Shown: positions 1-7,708, counted from the stretch's first letter. The stretch: DNA of 11,692 bases from Actinocrinis sp046724665 (GCA_046724665.1 JBKOWZ010000013.1:1-11692); one strand, 5' to 3'. Notes: generated by a model from the letters alone, not told the origin. A program made the numbers and translations.

Positions 1-3000
1 GGCGCGACCTCCTACTTCGACCTGGCCCGCAAGGACTGCGTGGGCACCGCGCGCAACACCACGTCAAAGGTCTGGTACACGGTCGCCGACGGCGTGCTGT
101 CCGACGTCTACGAGCCGGCCATCGACAACACGAACGTCAGCACCCTCCAATACGTCGTGACCGACGGGTCGTCGTTCGCGGACCTGCAAACGCGCGACAT
201 GACGTACACGGTCCGCGCGGACGAGACCGGCATGGTGTGCACGGTCACCTCGACCGACGCCAAGCACGGCTTCCGGCTGACGACGACGTACCTCGCCGAC
301 CCGAGCCGTGACAGCGTCCTCATGAACACTGTCCTGGCGCCCACCCCGGGCAGCAGCACGGACATACGCAGGCTGCACGTGTTCGCGCGCCTGGATGCGC
401 ACGTGAACGGCAATGGCGGCGGCGGAACGGACAACGCGGGTGCCGACACCGGCGTGATCGACGCGGCCGGCGGCGTACCGGTCGTCTACGACACGTCCAC
501 GGTCAGCCAGGCGGCGAACCGCGACTACGCCGTGCCCACGTACATGGCGCTGACCGCCGACTCCGCGGGGCGCGCGTCGGTCGGTTATGCGGGTACTGCG
601 AGCGACGGGCTGACGCAGCTCGACTCCGCGCACAGCCTGACGCCGACCACGACCGCGTCCAACGGCCACATCGTCGCCACCGAGGACGTCACGCCGAGCC
701 ACCTGGCCGCAAGCGGTGGCGGCTTCACCCTCTCGCTGGGCTTCGGCCGCACCCAGGCCGGCGCGGTGAGTACGGCCTCGAAGTCGCTGCGTACGCCCTT
801 CGACGCCACGCGGGCGCTCTACGCCGCGGGCTGGCAGGACTACGACCGCTCGCTCAAGCCCGCTCCCCGCATCGGGTCGGTATCAGGCATCGATCAGGCG
901 ACCGTCGCGCGTACCTACCTCCTCGACGCCAACGTGCTCAAGGCAAGCGAGGACAAGACGTTCCCCGGCGCGATCGTGGCCTCGCTCGCCTCGCCCTGGG
1001 GGCAGGCGGTGAGCGCGGGCGCGTCGGTGAACGGCAAGGCGGTGTACTTCGGCTCGTACCGCGAGGTGTTCTCCCGCGACCTGTACGAGGCCTTCACCGG
1101 CCTGCTCGCCGACGGCGACCTGGCCACCGCGCGCGCCACGGCCAGGTTCCTGCTGGAGCGGCAGCAGCAGCCGAACGGCGAGCTGCCGCGCAACTCGCTG
1201 CTCAACGGCCTGACCGCGCCGGACACCGGCGGCGACCAGCTGGACGAGACCGCGTACCCGATCCTGATGGCGTACCTGTCCGGGCTCGGCGGCGACGCGG
1301 CGCTGTGGTCGAAGCACATCAAGCCGGCCGCGGACTTCCTCGTCTCGCACGGCCCCTCCTTCGGCGTGGAGCGCTGGGAGGAGCAGTCCGGGTATTCGGT
1401 CTCGACGATCGCCGCCGAGATCGCCGGCCTGACCGCCGCGTCGGCGATCGCCGCGCGCCACGGCGACCCGGCCGACGCCGCCGTCTACCGGGCCACCGCG
1501 GACGAGTTCCAGCGCAACGTCAAGAACTGGACGGTCACCGGCACCGGCCCGGACGGTACGAGCCCGTACTTCATCCGGCTGTCCAGGAACGGCGACCCGA
1601 ACGCCGCGACCTCCTACTACCTCGGCAACGGCGGCCCGACCCTGGATCAGCGCACGGTCATCGACGGCGGGTTCCAGGAACTGGTGCGCCTCGGCGAGCT
1701 GTCGCCGACCGACCCCGTCTTCCGCAACTCGCTGTCCGTGCTGGACAAGCAGATCTCCGTCGCCACGCCCACCGGCACCGGCTACTACCGCTACGGCAAC
1801 GCGGCGTCCTCGGGCAGCGCGGACGGATACGGCGACTGCTCGACGACGAACAGTCAGACCTCGTGCACGGTTGCCGGGCAGCCCTGGCCGGTCACCAACG
1901 TCGGCACCGGGCACCTGTGGCCGGTCCTCTCCGGCGAGCGCGCCGAATCAGCCCTCGCCGAAGGCAACGGCCGGGCGCGGGCCGCCGAGCTGCTCTCGTT
2001 CATGATCAAGTCGGCGTCGGGCGTCGGCCTGGTGCCTGAGCAGGTGTGGGAGGACTCCGACCTGCCCGCCTCGCCGTACGGCAGCGACCCGGCGACCGCG
2101 TCGATCGGTTTCGCCAACGGCCACGCCGCCGGCTCGGCCTCGCCGCTGACCTGGGCGCAGGCTCAGGAGCTTCGGCTGATCGTCGATCTCGGCGCGAACC
2201 GCGCCGTCGATCAGCCCTCGATCACGACCGAGCGCTACGTCGCGCACGGCGCTCCTGCAGCGATCGGCGTCACGCTGACCGCCCCGGCCTCCGGGACCAC
2301 GATCGAGGGCGGCAGCACGACGGTGACCGGCACCACGGCCCCCGGCGCGTCCGTGGTCGTAGCCTCCGACAACACCGACGCCGGCGCTCCCGCGTCCACG
2401 GTGACGACCACCGCCGACACCGCCGGCGCGTTCTCGGCGAGCGTGCCCGTCGGCTTCGGTACCAACGTCCTGACGGTCGCGGCGACCACCGCCGCGGGCG
2501 CCACCGGCTACGCGCAGACGGCGGTGGTCGGCGACGTGGTCGGCGGCACGACGGTGCTCGACGTCACCGACCCGGCCGGCGACGACGACGGCCCCGGAAC
2601 GTATCAGTACCCGACCTCGTCCTCGTTCAGCGCGGGCTCGTTCGACCTGACCCGCTTCCAGGTCATCACCGCCAATGGGACGGTCTACCTGCGCACCACG
2701 CTCGCGAAGCTCACTCCGACCTTCGGCAACGTGATGGGTGCGCAGCTGCTCGACGTGTACGTCCACGACCCGGCGGCCACCGGCACGTCCACGGCCGCCG
2801 CGTTCGCGTCGCGCAACTACACCGTCGCCCCGGCCGACGCGTGGAGCCAGCGCCTGGAGGTTCAGGGCTTCGCGTCGCCGGTCTGGGTGGACCCGGGCGG
2901 CGGCCAGGTCGGCACGCCCACCGCGGTGGTCGCGTCCACGCTCTCCAACACGATCACCATCGCGCTGCCCCAGTCGGCCTTCGGCACACCGGCCGCCGGC

Positions 3001-3249
3001 TGGAGCTTCGCCGTGGCGCTGACCGGCCAGGACGGCTACAGCGCGGACCAGGCTCGTGCCTTCACCGCCACCGCCGGCGACTACTCGTTCGGCGTCTGCG
3101 CGGCGGGCGGCACCGCGCCGGTCTGCTCCGCCGACCCGAACTCGGTGCCGAAGGTGATGGACACCGTCACCCCGGCGGGCGTGTCGCAGGCCACTGAGCT
3201 GGACCCGACCCTCGGCCCGGTGGCGCTGCACGGCGTCCCCGTGCCGTAG
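1..3249 (+). CDS. Secreted GH15 glucoamylase/glucodextranase-type enzyme (5' partial)
   Basis: The frame is open from base 1, so start and signal peptide lie upstream; the GTG at position 40 is internal, because family-like sequence (FDLARKDCVGTARNTTSKVW) runs across it. Order of regions: an N-terminal beta-sandwich like glucodextranase domain N (about nt 1-790), an (alpha/alpha)6 GH15 catalytic domain (about 850-2220), an Ig-like domain B (about 2266-2555) and a glucodextranase C-like domain (about 2560-3230). By analogy with fungal glucoamylase, the general acid is the first Glu of RWEEQ (1378-1380) and the general base the Glu of VPEQVWE (2038-2040), 660 bases apart. The Arg-Asp of FSRDLYE (about 1075-1080) fits the substrate site. 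The family releases glucose from alpha-1,4- or alpha-1,6-glucans outside the cell; linkage specificity cannot be read here. It ends convergent to the minus-strand oxidoreductase gene. Family call is secure; glucoamylase versus glucodextranase is not. Confidence 0.9.
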   Translation, partial: GATSYFDLARKDCVGTARNTTSKVWYTVADGVLSDVYEPAIDNTNVSTLQYVVTDGSSFADLQTRDMTYTVRADETGMVCTVTSTDAKHGFRLTTTYLADPSRDSVLMNTVLAPTPGSSTDIRRLHVFARLDAHVNGNGGGGTDNAGADTGVIDAAGGVPVVYDTSTVSQAANRDYAVPTYMALTADSAGRASVGYAGTASDGLTQLDSAHSLTPTTTASNGHIVATEDVTPSHLAASGGGFTLSLGFGRTQAGAVSTASKSLRTPFDATRALYAAGWQDYDRSLKPAPRIGSVSGIDQATVARTYLLDANVLKASEDKTFPGAIVASLASPWGQAVSAGASVNGKAVYFGSYREVFSRDLYEAFTGLLADGDLATARATARFLLERQQQPNGELPRNSLLNGLTAPDTGGDQLDETAYPILMAYLSGLGGDAALWSKHIKPAADFLVSHGPSFGVERWEEQSGYSVSTIAAEIAGLTAASAIAARHGDPADAAVYRATADEFQRNVKNWTVTGTGPDGTSPYFIRLSRNGDPNAATSYYLGNGGPTLDQRTVIDGGFQELVRLGELSPTDPVFRNSLSVLDKQISVATPTGTGYYRYGNAASSGSADGYGDCSTTNSQTSCTVAGQPWPVTNVGTGHLWPVLSGERAESALAEGNGRARAAELLSFMIKSASGVGLVPEQVWEDSDLPASPYGSDPATASIGFANGHAAGSASPLTWAQAQELRLIVDLGANRAVDQPSITTERYVAHGAPAAIGVTLTAPASGTTIEGGSTTVTGTTAPGASVVVASDNTDAGAPASTVTTTADTAGAFSASVPVGFGTNVLTVAATTAAGATGYAQTAVVGDVVGGTTVLDVTDPAGDDDGPGTYQYPTSSSFSAGSFDLTRFQVITANGTVYLRTTLAKLTPTFGNVMGAQLLDVYVHDPAATGTSTAAAFASRNYTVAPADAWSQRLEVQGFASPVWVDPGGGQVGTPTAVVASTLSNTITIALPQSAFGTPAAGWSFAVALTGQDGYSADQARAFTATAGDYSFGVCAAGGTAPVCSADPNSVPKVMDTVTPAGVSQATELDPTLGPVALHGVPVP

Positions 3250-3258
3250 CCGCCGGAG

Positions 3259-3283
3259 CACCCACAGCGGTGCTGTAGCGGTG
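3259..3283. terminator. Weak hairpin between convergent genes
   Basis: The 48 bases between the convergent stops contain ACAGC/GCTGT (3264-3268 and 3272-3276, loop GGT). An outer CACC/GGTG pairing (3259-3262 with 3280-3283) is separated from it by unpaired bases. There is no T-tract on either strand. It may act as a shared weak terminator, but the structure is short and could be chance. Confidence 0.25.
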
Positions 3284-3297
3284 TGTCGGCCGCAGCT

Positions 3298-3876
3298 TCA
3301 GCCCTCTGATGTCGCGGTGTCCTCGCCGAGGTGCCAACGCACGATGCAGAATCCGTGCTTGATCGCCTCGGCGAGGGCCTGCGGTTCGGGCCGGCCGTCC
3401 GGCCCCTTGGGCAGCGGGATGAACCTGGCCGAGCCGGGAGTGGCCGCGGCCATCACGCCCATCAGGCGGGACACCTCGTCCTGGTCGCGCACCAGCTCGG
3501 GGTGGGCCTGATGGTCGCGGCCGCGGATGCGCAGCCGCACCGGCTTCGCCGGGTCGAGGTTCAGCTTCCACTTGCCGCCGCCCGGGGTCAGCAGCACGTC
3601 GCCGTCGCGGACGTAGCTGAGCGGCTGGCGGTAGAGCCGGCCGCTCTTGCGGCCGACGATGTACGCGAGCATGAGCCGCTTGCCGAGCGGCGTGGGGACG
3701 GTGAGTCCGAGTACGCGCCGCATCGGCACGTTGAGCGCGTTCATGACGCGGGCCTGCGCACGGCCCCGGCCCGGACCCTTACCCGGAGCCTGCGCCTTGG
3801 GTGCGGTCCCCTTACCCGAAGTCGAAGTCTGCGGCGTCTGCTGCGCGCCCTTCTGCGTGTTCTGTGCGTCCGTCAT
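3298..3876 (-). CDS. Deazaflavin (F420)-dependent nitroreductase-family protein
   Basis: This 192-residue protein resembles the Ddn-like split beta-barrel family, whose characterised members use reduced F420 to reduce quinones or nitro compounds. The visible signature is GRKSGRLYRQPLSYVRDGDV, followed by a Gly-rich turn with Trp (TPGGGKWKLN), the usual core around the cofactor phosphate. The C-terminus ends in an HGFCIVRWHL strand. I start at the ATG at 3876-3874: an AAGGA site lies 7 bases upstream and the MarR stop is only 1 base before it. An ATG at 3936 would extend the protein 20 residues into the MarR gene without a better site. Residues 1-40 are a Gln/Thr/Lys/Gly/Pro-rich, probably disordered tail. 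The gene is almost certainly co-transcribed and translationally coupled with marR. The substrate is unknown. Confidence 0.8.
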   Translation of the reverse strand: MTDAQNTQKGAQQTPQTSTSGKGTAPKAQAPGKGPGRGRAQARVMNALNVPMRRVLGLTVPTPLGKRLMLAYIVGRKSGRLYRQPLSYVRDGDVLLTPGGGKWKLNLDPAKPVRLRIRGRDHQAHPELVRDQDEVSRLMGVMAAATPGSARFIPLPKGPDGRPEPQALAEAIKHGFCIVRWHLGEDTATSEG

Positions 3877-3877
3877 C

Positions 3878-4360
3878 TCAGCTTCCTTCCGCGAGGCCGT
3901 GCCAGGGCGGATTGCCGTCAGCGGGTTCACCGACACCCGCGGCGAGGCGGGCGAGCAGCTTGGAGAGCGTGTCGATCTCCTCGCCGCTCAGGCTCGACCG
4001 CAGCCGGGCGTCGAACGCGAGCGCGGCCTGCCGCAGGCGCAGGAACGCCTGGCGGCCGTCCTCGGTCAGCTCGACCACGTGCACCCTCCGGTTGTCCGGA
4101 TCGCGCCGCCTGGTGATCAGGCCGCGCGTCTCCATCCCGTTCAGGTGGTGCGTCAGCGTGGCGTTCGTGACCCCGACCGCCTCGGCCAGCGCCCGCTGGT
4201 GCGGCGGGCGGTTGATCGTGAGGTTGAGCAGGATCAGCCAGACCGGCAACGTCCCGCCCGCCTGCTCGAGCGCCTCGTCGAACGCCCGGCTGACGGTGCG
4301 GGCCGCCTGGGTCAGCTGTAGCCCGATCGGCGCCTGGAACGCACCCGGAAGACTCGGCAT
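3878..4360 (-). CDS. MarR-family transcriptional regulator
   Basis: A 160-residue protein of normal MarR length with a winged helix-turn-helix. Helix-turn-helix residues are in RALAEAVGVTNATLTHHLNG, followed by METRGLITRRRDPDNRRVHV, where the Asp-x-x-Asn-Arg-Arg wing contacts DNA in the family. Flanking helices (QLTQAARTVSRAFDEALEQ and the C-terminal RSSLSGEEIDTLSKLLARLA) would form the dimer interface. The ATG at 4360 is preceded by an AGGTTGGA-like ribosome site. Its stop lies one base before the oxidoreductase start, so the pair forms an operon. MarR proteins typically repress their own operon and release DNA on binding a phenolic or other small ligand, which would fit control of an F420-dependent enzyme. 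The repeat-rich region 23-55 bases upstream is the obvious operator candidate. Confidence 0.88.
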   Translation of the reverse strand: MPSLPGAFQAPIGLQLTQAARTVSRAFDEALEQAGGTLPVWLILLNLTINRPPHQRALAEAVGVTNATLTHHLNGMETRGLITRRRDPDNRRVHVVELTEDGRQAFLRLRQAALAFDARLRSSLSGEEIDTLSKLLARLAAGVGEPADGNPPWHGLAEGS

Positions 4361-4382
4361 GAATCCAACCTGACAGCTTCGG

Positions 4383-4415
4383 TCGATATCTAACTGTTCG
4401 ATATCTAATCATTAG
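4383..4415 (-). promoter_or_regulatory. Candidate MarR operator/promoter
   Basis: Between marR and the lacI 3' end is an AT-richer island in otherwise GC-rich DNA. It has an 11-base direct repeat, TCGATATCTAA, at 4383-4393 and 4398-4408 (15-base period), each containing the palindrome GATATC. The second copy runs into the perfect palindrome CTAAT-C-ATTAG (4405-4415). Read on the minus strand, the TAGATAT sequences could serve as -10 elements for marR. Repeats plus dyad immediately upstream of a marR gene fit an autoregulatory operator. This is inference from position and symmetry. Confidence 0.6.
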
Positions 4416-4461
4416 ACGGCGCTACGCGCAAGAGGCAGCCAGATCAGTAGGCGGCGAGCTG

Positions 4462-4480
4462 GGCTCTCCGGTTCGGAGCC
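4462..4480 (-). terminator. Hairpin downstream of lacI
   Basis: Ten bases past the LacI stop (minus strand) is CTCCG-GTT-CGGAG (4466-4478), flanked by GG (4462-4463) and CC (4479-4480) that can extend the stem across a two-base bulge. There is no U-tract, which is common in actinomycete terminators. It would separate lacI transcription from the marR operon. The rest of 4361-4489 holds the marR promoter region and nothing else I can identify. Confidence 0.4.
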
Positions 4481-4489
4481 GGACGTCCG

Positions 4490-5521
4490 TCAGGAGCGGA
4501 CTGGACCGGTCGAGCCGCGTACGACGAGTTCGGTGGCCAATTCGACGTGCAGGGCGTCCACCTTGTGGCCGTCCATCAGCCGCACCAGCAGGCTGACGGC
4601 CATGCGGCCCATCTCCGCGAGCGGCTGGCGCACCGTGGTGAGCATCGGGGTGGTGGCCTGCGCCAGGTCGATGTCGTCGAAGCCCGCGACGGACAGGTCG
4701 TCGGGCACGCGCAGTCCGCGCTGCGCGGCGGCGGCGAGCGCGCCGACGGCGGCCTTGTCGTTGAACGCGATCAGCGCGGTCGGCGGCTCGGGCAGGTCGA
4801 GCAGTCCGCCGGCCGCCTCGTATCCGTCGTGCGTGGTCGGATGGACGGATCTGGCCAGTTCGGGGGACGGCAGCACGCCGGCGTCGGCGAGCGCGGAGGC
4901 GTGCCCGGCGAGCCTGGCCTGGCCGGCCATCCAGTTGCTCGGTCCCGCGAGCACGCCGATGCGCCGGTGGCCGAGCTCGGCGAGATGCGCGGTCACGCTG
5001 CGGGCCCCGGCGAAATGCGCGGCGGAGACGGCGGCGATGTCGCGCGGCGGCCGGATGCGGGGATCGACCACCACGAAGGGGAAGCCGCGGTCGCGCAGCG
5101 CGAGCAGCTGCTCGCTCGGCTCCGGCGGCAGGATCACGATGGCGCCGCCCACGCCGGGCCGCGCCGGGAGCGTGGGCAGCACCGCCTCATCCTGCGCGGC
5201 TTCGCCGGCGTTCAGGATGAGGGTTCTGCCGTACAGTTCCAGCGTCTCGGCGATCGAGGAGACGATCAGCCCGAAGTAGTCGGTCAGCAGGTAGGGGCAG
5301 CGCACGTAGACGGCGCCCTGGACGGTTCGCCCGGCGCCCTCCCGCACCGCACGCGCCCGCGCCTGGGCGCCCAGCTCCTCGACGGCGCGCCGCACCAGCT
5401 CGCGGGTCTCCGGCGCGACGTTGGCGTGCTCGTTGAGAACCCGCGAGACCGTGGCGATGGACACGCCGCTGCGCGCGGCGATCGCGCGGACCGTCACGTT
5501 GCGCGGCACGCTACGAGCCAC
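4490..5521 (-). CDS. LacI-family transcriptional repressor
   Basis: A 343-residue LacI/PurR-type protein. The N-terminal helix-turn-helix (residues 9-30, VRAIAARSGVSIATVSRVLN) is canonical. The effector-binding domain follows from about residue 65, with LGHRRIGVLAGPSNWMAGQ, the FNDKAAVGAL motif and the VPDDLSVAGFDDIDLA segment typical of sugar-binding members. I use the GTG at 5521: AAGGCGG lies 8 bases upstream and the helix-turn-helix follows directly; the ATG further upstream is out of frame. Oddity: the hinge, normally of the form Y-x-P-N-x-x-A-R-x-L, reads AQARARAVRE (residues 52-61). The minor-groove Leu is thus replaced by Glu61 and the Pro/Asn are absent. The gene is divergent from a secreted GH30 hydrolase, so it most likely represses that gene and itself in response to a released sugar. 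The effector is unknown. Confidence 0.9.
   Translation of the reverse strand: MARSVPRNVTVRAIAARSGVSIATVSRVLNEHANVAPETRELVRRAVEELGAQARARAVREGAGRTVQGAVYVRCPYLLTDYFGLIVSSIAETLELYGRTLILNAGEAAQDEAVLPTLPARPGVGGAIVILPPEPSEQLLALRDRGFPFVVVDPRIRPPRDIAAVSAAHFAGARSVTAHLAELGHRRIGVLAGPSNWMAGQARLAGHASALADAGVLPSPELARSVHPTTHDGYEAAGGLLDLPEPPTALIAFNDKAAVGALAAAAQRGLRVPDDLSVAGFDDIDLAQATTPMLTTVRQPLAEMGRMAVSLLVRLMDGHKVDALHVELATELVVRGSTGPVRS
5034..5043 (+). promoter_or_regulatory. Intragenic copy of the GCGA-N2-TCGC palindrome
   Basis: GCGATGTCGC inside the lacI coding region is identical to the copy at 5628-5637 and the reverse complement of the copy at 5564-5573. Scanning by eye found only these three in the window. 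It could be an auxiliary operator for looping, as known for the E. coli lac system, or a coding coincidence (it encodes part of RDIAAV). Confidence 0.3.
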
Positions 5522-5562
5522 TTGTTACACCGCCTTGTTTCATACGCGCAGCATAGCGAGTG

Positions 5563-5574
5563 CGCGACATCGCG
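5563..5574 (+). promoter_or_regulatory. Candidate LacI operator, lacI-proximal
   Basis: CGCGA-CA-TCGCG is a 5+2+5 perfect palindrome 42 bases upstream of the lacI GTG. It forms an 11-base perfect inverted repeat with 5627-5637. On the minus strand it would sit just upstream of a TATGCT-like -10, where a bound repressor would block lacI transcription. Assignment to this LacI protein is inference from position. Confidence 0.5.
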
Positions 5575-5626
5575 AGTCCAGGCGCGTGCGCAGCATTGAC
5601 AGCACTAGCGCCAACTGCTTGTCTAA

Positions 5627-5637
5627 CGCGATGTCGC
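5627..5637 (+). promoter_or_regulatory. Candidate LacI operator, GH30-proximal
   Basis: CGCGATGTCGC contains the 4+2+4 palindrome GCGA-TG-TCGC and mirrors 5564-5574 across 52 bases. It ends 53 bases before the GH30 start. If the TACATA at 5654-5659 is the GH30 -10 element, the site overlaps the expected -35 position. Two matching sites facing the two divergent genes is the layout expected of a local repressor. Confidence 0.5.
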
Positions 5638-5650
5638 AACCGTTCCAGAT

Positions 5651-5666
5651 TGTTACATATGTTACA
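5651..5666 (+). repeat. TGTTACA direct repeat in the GH30 promoter region
   Basis: TGTTACA occurs at 5651-5657 and 5660-5666, giving one of the few AT-rich patches here. A further TTGTTACA lies at 5522-5529, directly against the lacI start. The patch is 25-40 bases before the GH30 ATG, so it may contain the -10 element, or be a binding site for a second regulator. A TTGACA at 5596-5601 has no convincing -10 partner. Confidence 0.4.
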
Positions 5667-5690
5667 TGACTCCCCGCAGGGAGGACGACG

Positions 5691-7691
5691 ATGTCCCGTT
5701 ACAGGTACCGATACAGACTCACCGCGGCCTCACTCGGCACGGCCGCGCTCGCCGTCGGCGCCGTGAGCGCGGTCTCCAGCGGTGCGTTCGCGGCGTCCGG
5801 CACCGACAGTGATCAGGGCCGGGCACCGGTCTCCGCACGGGTCTGGGTCACCACGCCGGACGGCGCGGACAAGTTCGCCGACATGGGCACGGTCGCCTTC
5901 GGCGGCGCCGCGACCAGCGCGCCCACGATCGTGGTCGATCCCACCCAGACCTTCCAGACGATGCAGGGCTTCGGCGGCTCGATCACCGACTCCTCGGCGT
6001 CAGTCCTCTACGGCCTCTCGCCGGCCGCGCGCCACGCGACGATGCGCTCGCTGTTCGCCCCGGCCGGCGCGGGCGGCGACGGTCTCGACTACCTGCGCCA
6101 GCCGATCGGCGCCTCCGACTTCGTGGCGACCGCGGCCTATACATACGACGATGTGCCGCCGGGCCAGACCGACTACGCGCAGCAGCGCTTCTCGATCGCT
6201 CACGACCAGGCGCAGATCCTGCCGCTGCTGCGCGAGGCGGCCGCGCTCAACCCGCACCTCCAGATCGTCGCGACCCCGTGGAGCCCGCCGGCCTGGATGA
6301 AGACCGGCGGCTCGCTGGTCGGCGGCCGCCTGATCGACGACCCGCGCATCTACCGCTCGTATGCGCTGTACCTGGTGAAGTTCATCGAGGCGTACCGCGC
6401 GAACGGCGTGACGGTCAACACGATCACGGTGCAGAACGAGCCGCAGAACCGCACTCCGTCCGGCTATCCGGGCACCGACATGCCCTCCTGGCAGGAGGCG
6501 AAGGTCGTCGAGGCCCTCGGGCCGATGCTGCGCGCCGCGGGGCTGCACACGCGGATCCTGGCCTACGACCACAACTGGACCGAGCACCCGGGCGACATCG
6601 GCAACACCCCGCCGGACGAGACCGCCGACGTCAACGCCTATCCGCAGAACCTCCTCTCGTCGCCCGCGGCGCGCTGGATCTCAGGGGTCGCCTACCACTG
6701 CTACTCCGGCGACCCGAGCGCGATGACCGCGCTGCACAACCGGTTCCCGGACAAGGCGATCTACTTCACCGAGTGCTCCGGCAGCCGGTCCTCCGACCCG
6801 GCGAACACGTTCTCCGACACGCTCAAGTGGCATGCTCGCAACCTGATCATCGGCAACACCCGCAACTGGGCCGAGACGGTCGTCAACTGGAACCTCGCGC
6901 TGGACCCGAGCGGCGGCCCGCATGTCGGCGGCTGCGACACCTGCACCGGCATCGTCACGGTCGCCGCGGACGGCACGGTGACCGACAACGCCGAGTACTA
7001 CACGCTCGGCCACCTGGCCCGCTTCGTCCAGCCGGGCGCGGTGCGCATCGGCAGCACCTCGTTCGGCACCACCGGCTGGAACGGCCAGGTCATGGACGTG
7101 GCGTTCCGCAACCCGGACGGCAGCACCGTGCTGGTCGCGCACAACGAGAACGACAACCCGCAGACCTTCGCGGTACGCGAAGGCGACGCGGCGTTCACGT
7201 ACACGCTGCCCGGCGGCGCGCTGGCAACGTTCGTCTGGCGCGGCGACCTTCCCGGCGCGTACGCGCCGCGGCAGATCAGCCCGAGCGGCTGGACCGCGAC
7301 CGCCAACCCGCCCGGCCCGGCCGACCCGTGCTGCACCGGCGACGTCGCGGCGAACGCCGTGGACGCCGACGCCGGCACCCGCTACTCGAGCGGCGCGGCC
7401 CAGGCCGCCGGCCAGTACCTCCAGGTCGATTTCGGCAAGCCGGTCCCGGCCCGGCGGATCGTGTTCGACACCGGGGCCTCGACCGGCGACTACCCGCGCG
7501 GCTACACGGTCACCACAAGCACCGACGGCGTGACGTGGACCACGGTGGTCGCAGGCGGCGAGGGAGCCGGCCAGTTCGCGGCGGTGGATCTGGGCGGAGG
7601 GCCGATCCGGTACGTCCGGATGACCCTGACGGCGTCCAGCGGCAGTTGGTGGAGCGTGGCCGACGTACGCGCCTACCGCGGCGACGACTGA
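5691..7691 (+). CDS. Secreted GH30-family beta-glucanase/glucosylceramidase with C-terminal CBM32-like domain
   Basis: A 666-residue exported enzyme. GGAGG at 5680-5684 sits 6 bases before the ATG. The signal peptide has an Arg-rich start (RYRYRYR), a hydrophobic core and a likely cleavage after SGAFA (about residue 34). The GH30 (beta/alpha)8 domain spans about 80-520: TMQGFGGSITDSSA opens it, ATPWSPPAWMKT is typical, the acid/base is Glu250 in TVQNEPQN and the nucleophile Glu361 in IYFTECSG. Residues about 524-666 form a discoidin/F5_8-type beta-sandwich (STGDYPRGYTVTTSTDG, near-terminal WWSVADVRAY), probably binding glycan. Family members cleave beta-1,6-glucan or glucosylceramide; which one is not readable. 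It is divergent from lacI with operator-like palindromes between, and ends at a strong terminator, so it is probably monocistronic. The Arg codons at the start (AGG, CGA, AGA) are rare in such GC-rich genomes. Confidence 0.9.
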   Translation: MSRYRYRYRLTAASLGTAALAVGAVSAVSSGAFAASGTDSDQGRAPVSARVWVTTPDGADKFADMGTVAFGGAATSAPTIVVDPTQTFQTMQGFGGSITDSSASVLYGLSPAARHATMRSLFAPAGAGGDGLDYLRQPIGASDFVATAAYTYDDVPPGQTDYAQQRFSIAHDQAQILPLLREAAALNPHLQIVATPWSPPAWMKTGGSLVGGRLIDDPRIYRSYALYLVKFIEAYRANGVTVNTITVQNEPQNRTPSGYPGTDMPSWQEAKVVEALGPMLRAAGLHTRILAYDHNWTEHPGDIGNTPPDETADVNAYPQNLLSSPAARWISGVAYHCYSGDPSAMTALHNRFPDKAIYFTECSGSRSSDPANTFSDTLKWHARNLIIGNTRNWAETVVNWNLALDPSGGPHVGGCDTCTGIVTVAADGTVTDNAEYYTLGHLARFVQPGAVRIGSTSFGTTGWNGQVMDVAFRNPDGSTVLVAHNENDNPQTFAVREGDAAFTYTLPGGALATFVWRGDLPGAYAPRQISPSGWTATANPPGPADPCCTGDVAANAVDADAGTRYSSGAAQAAGQYLQVDFGKPVPARRIVFDTGASTGDYPRGYTVTTSTDGVTWTTVVAGGEGAGQFAAVDLGGGPIRYVRMTLTASSGSWWSVADVRAYRGDD

Positions 7692-7708
7692 GGTGTGATC
7701 GCGTGAGC

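Noticed and set aside
1948..3261. Long minus-strand open frame opposite the GH15 gene
   Set aside because: Low-complexity Arg/Gly/Val-rich translation antisense to clear GH15 domains; it is a product of high GC content.
3877..3936. Upstream ATG extension of the deazaflavin-dependent protein
   Set aside because: It lies within the marR coding region. The ATG at 3876 has a good ribosome site and sits one base after the marR stop.
5596..5601. TTGACA as a -35 element for the GH30 gene
   Set aside because: No credible -10 hexamer lies 16-18 bases downstream (TTGTCT/TGTCTA only), so it was not called as a promoter.
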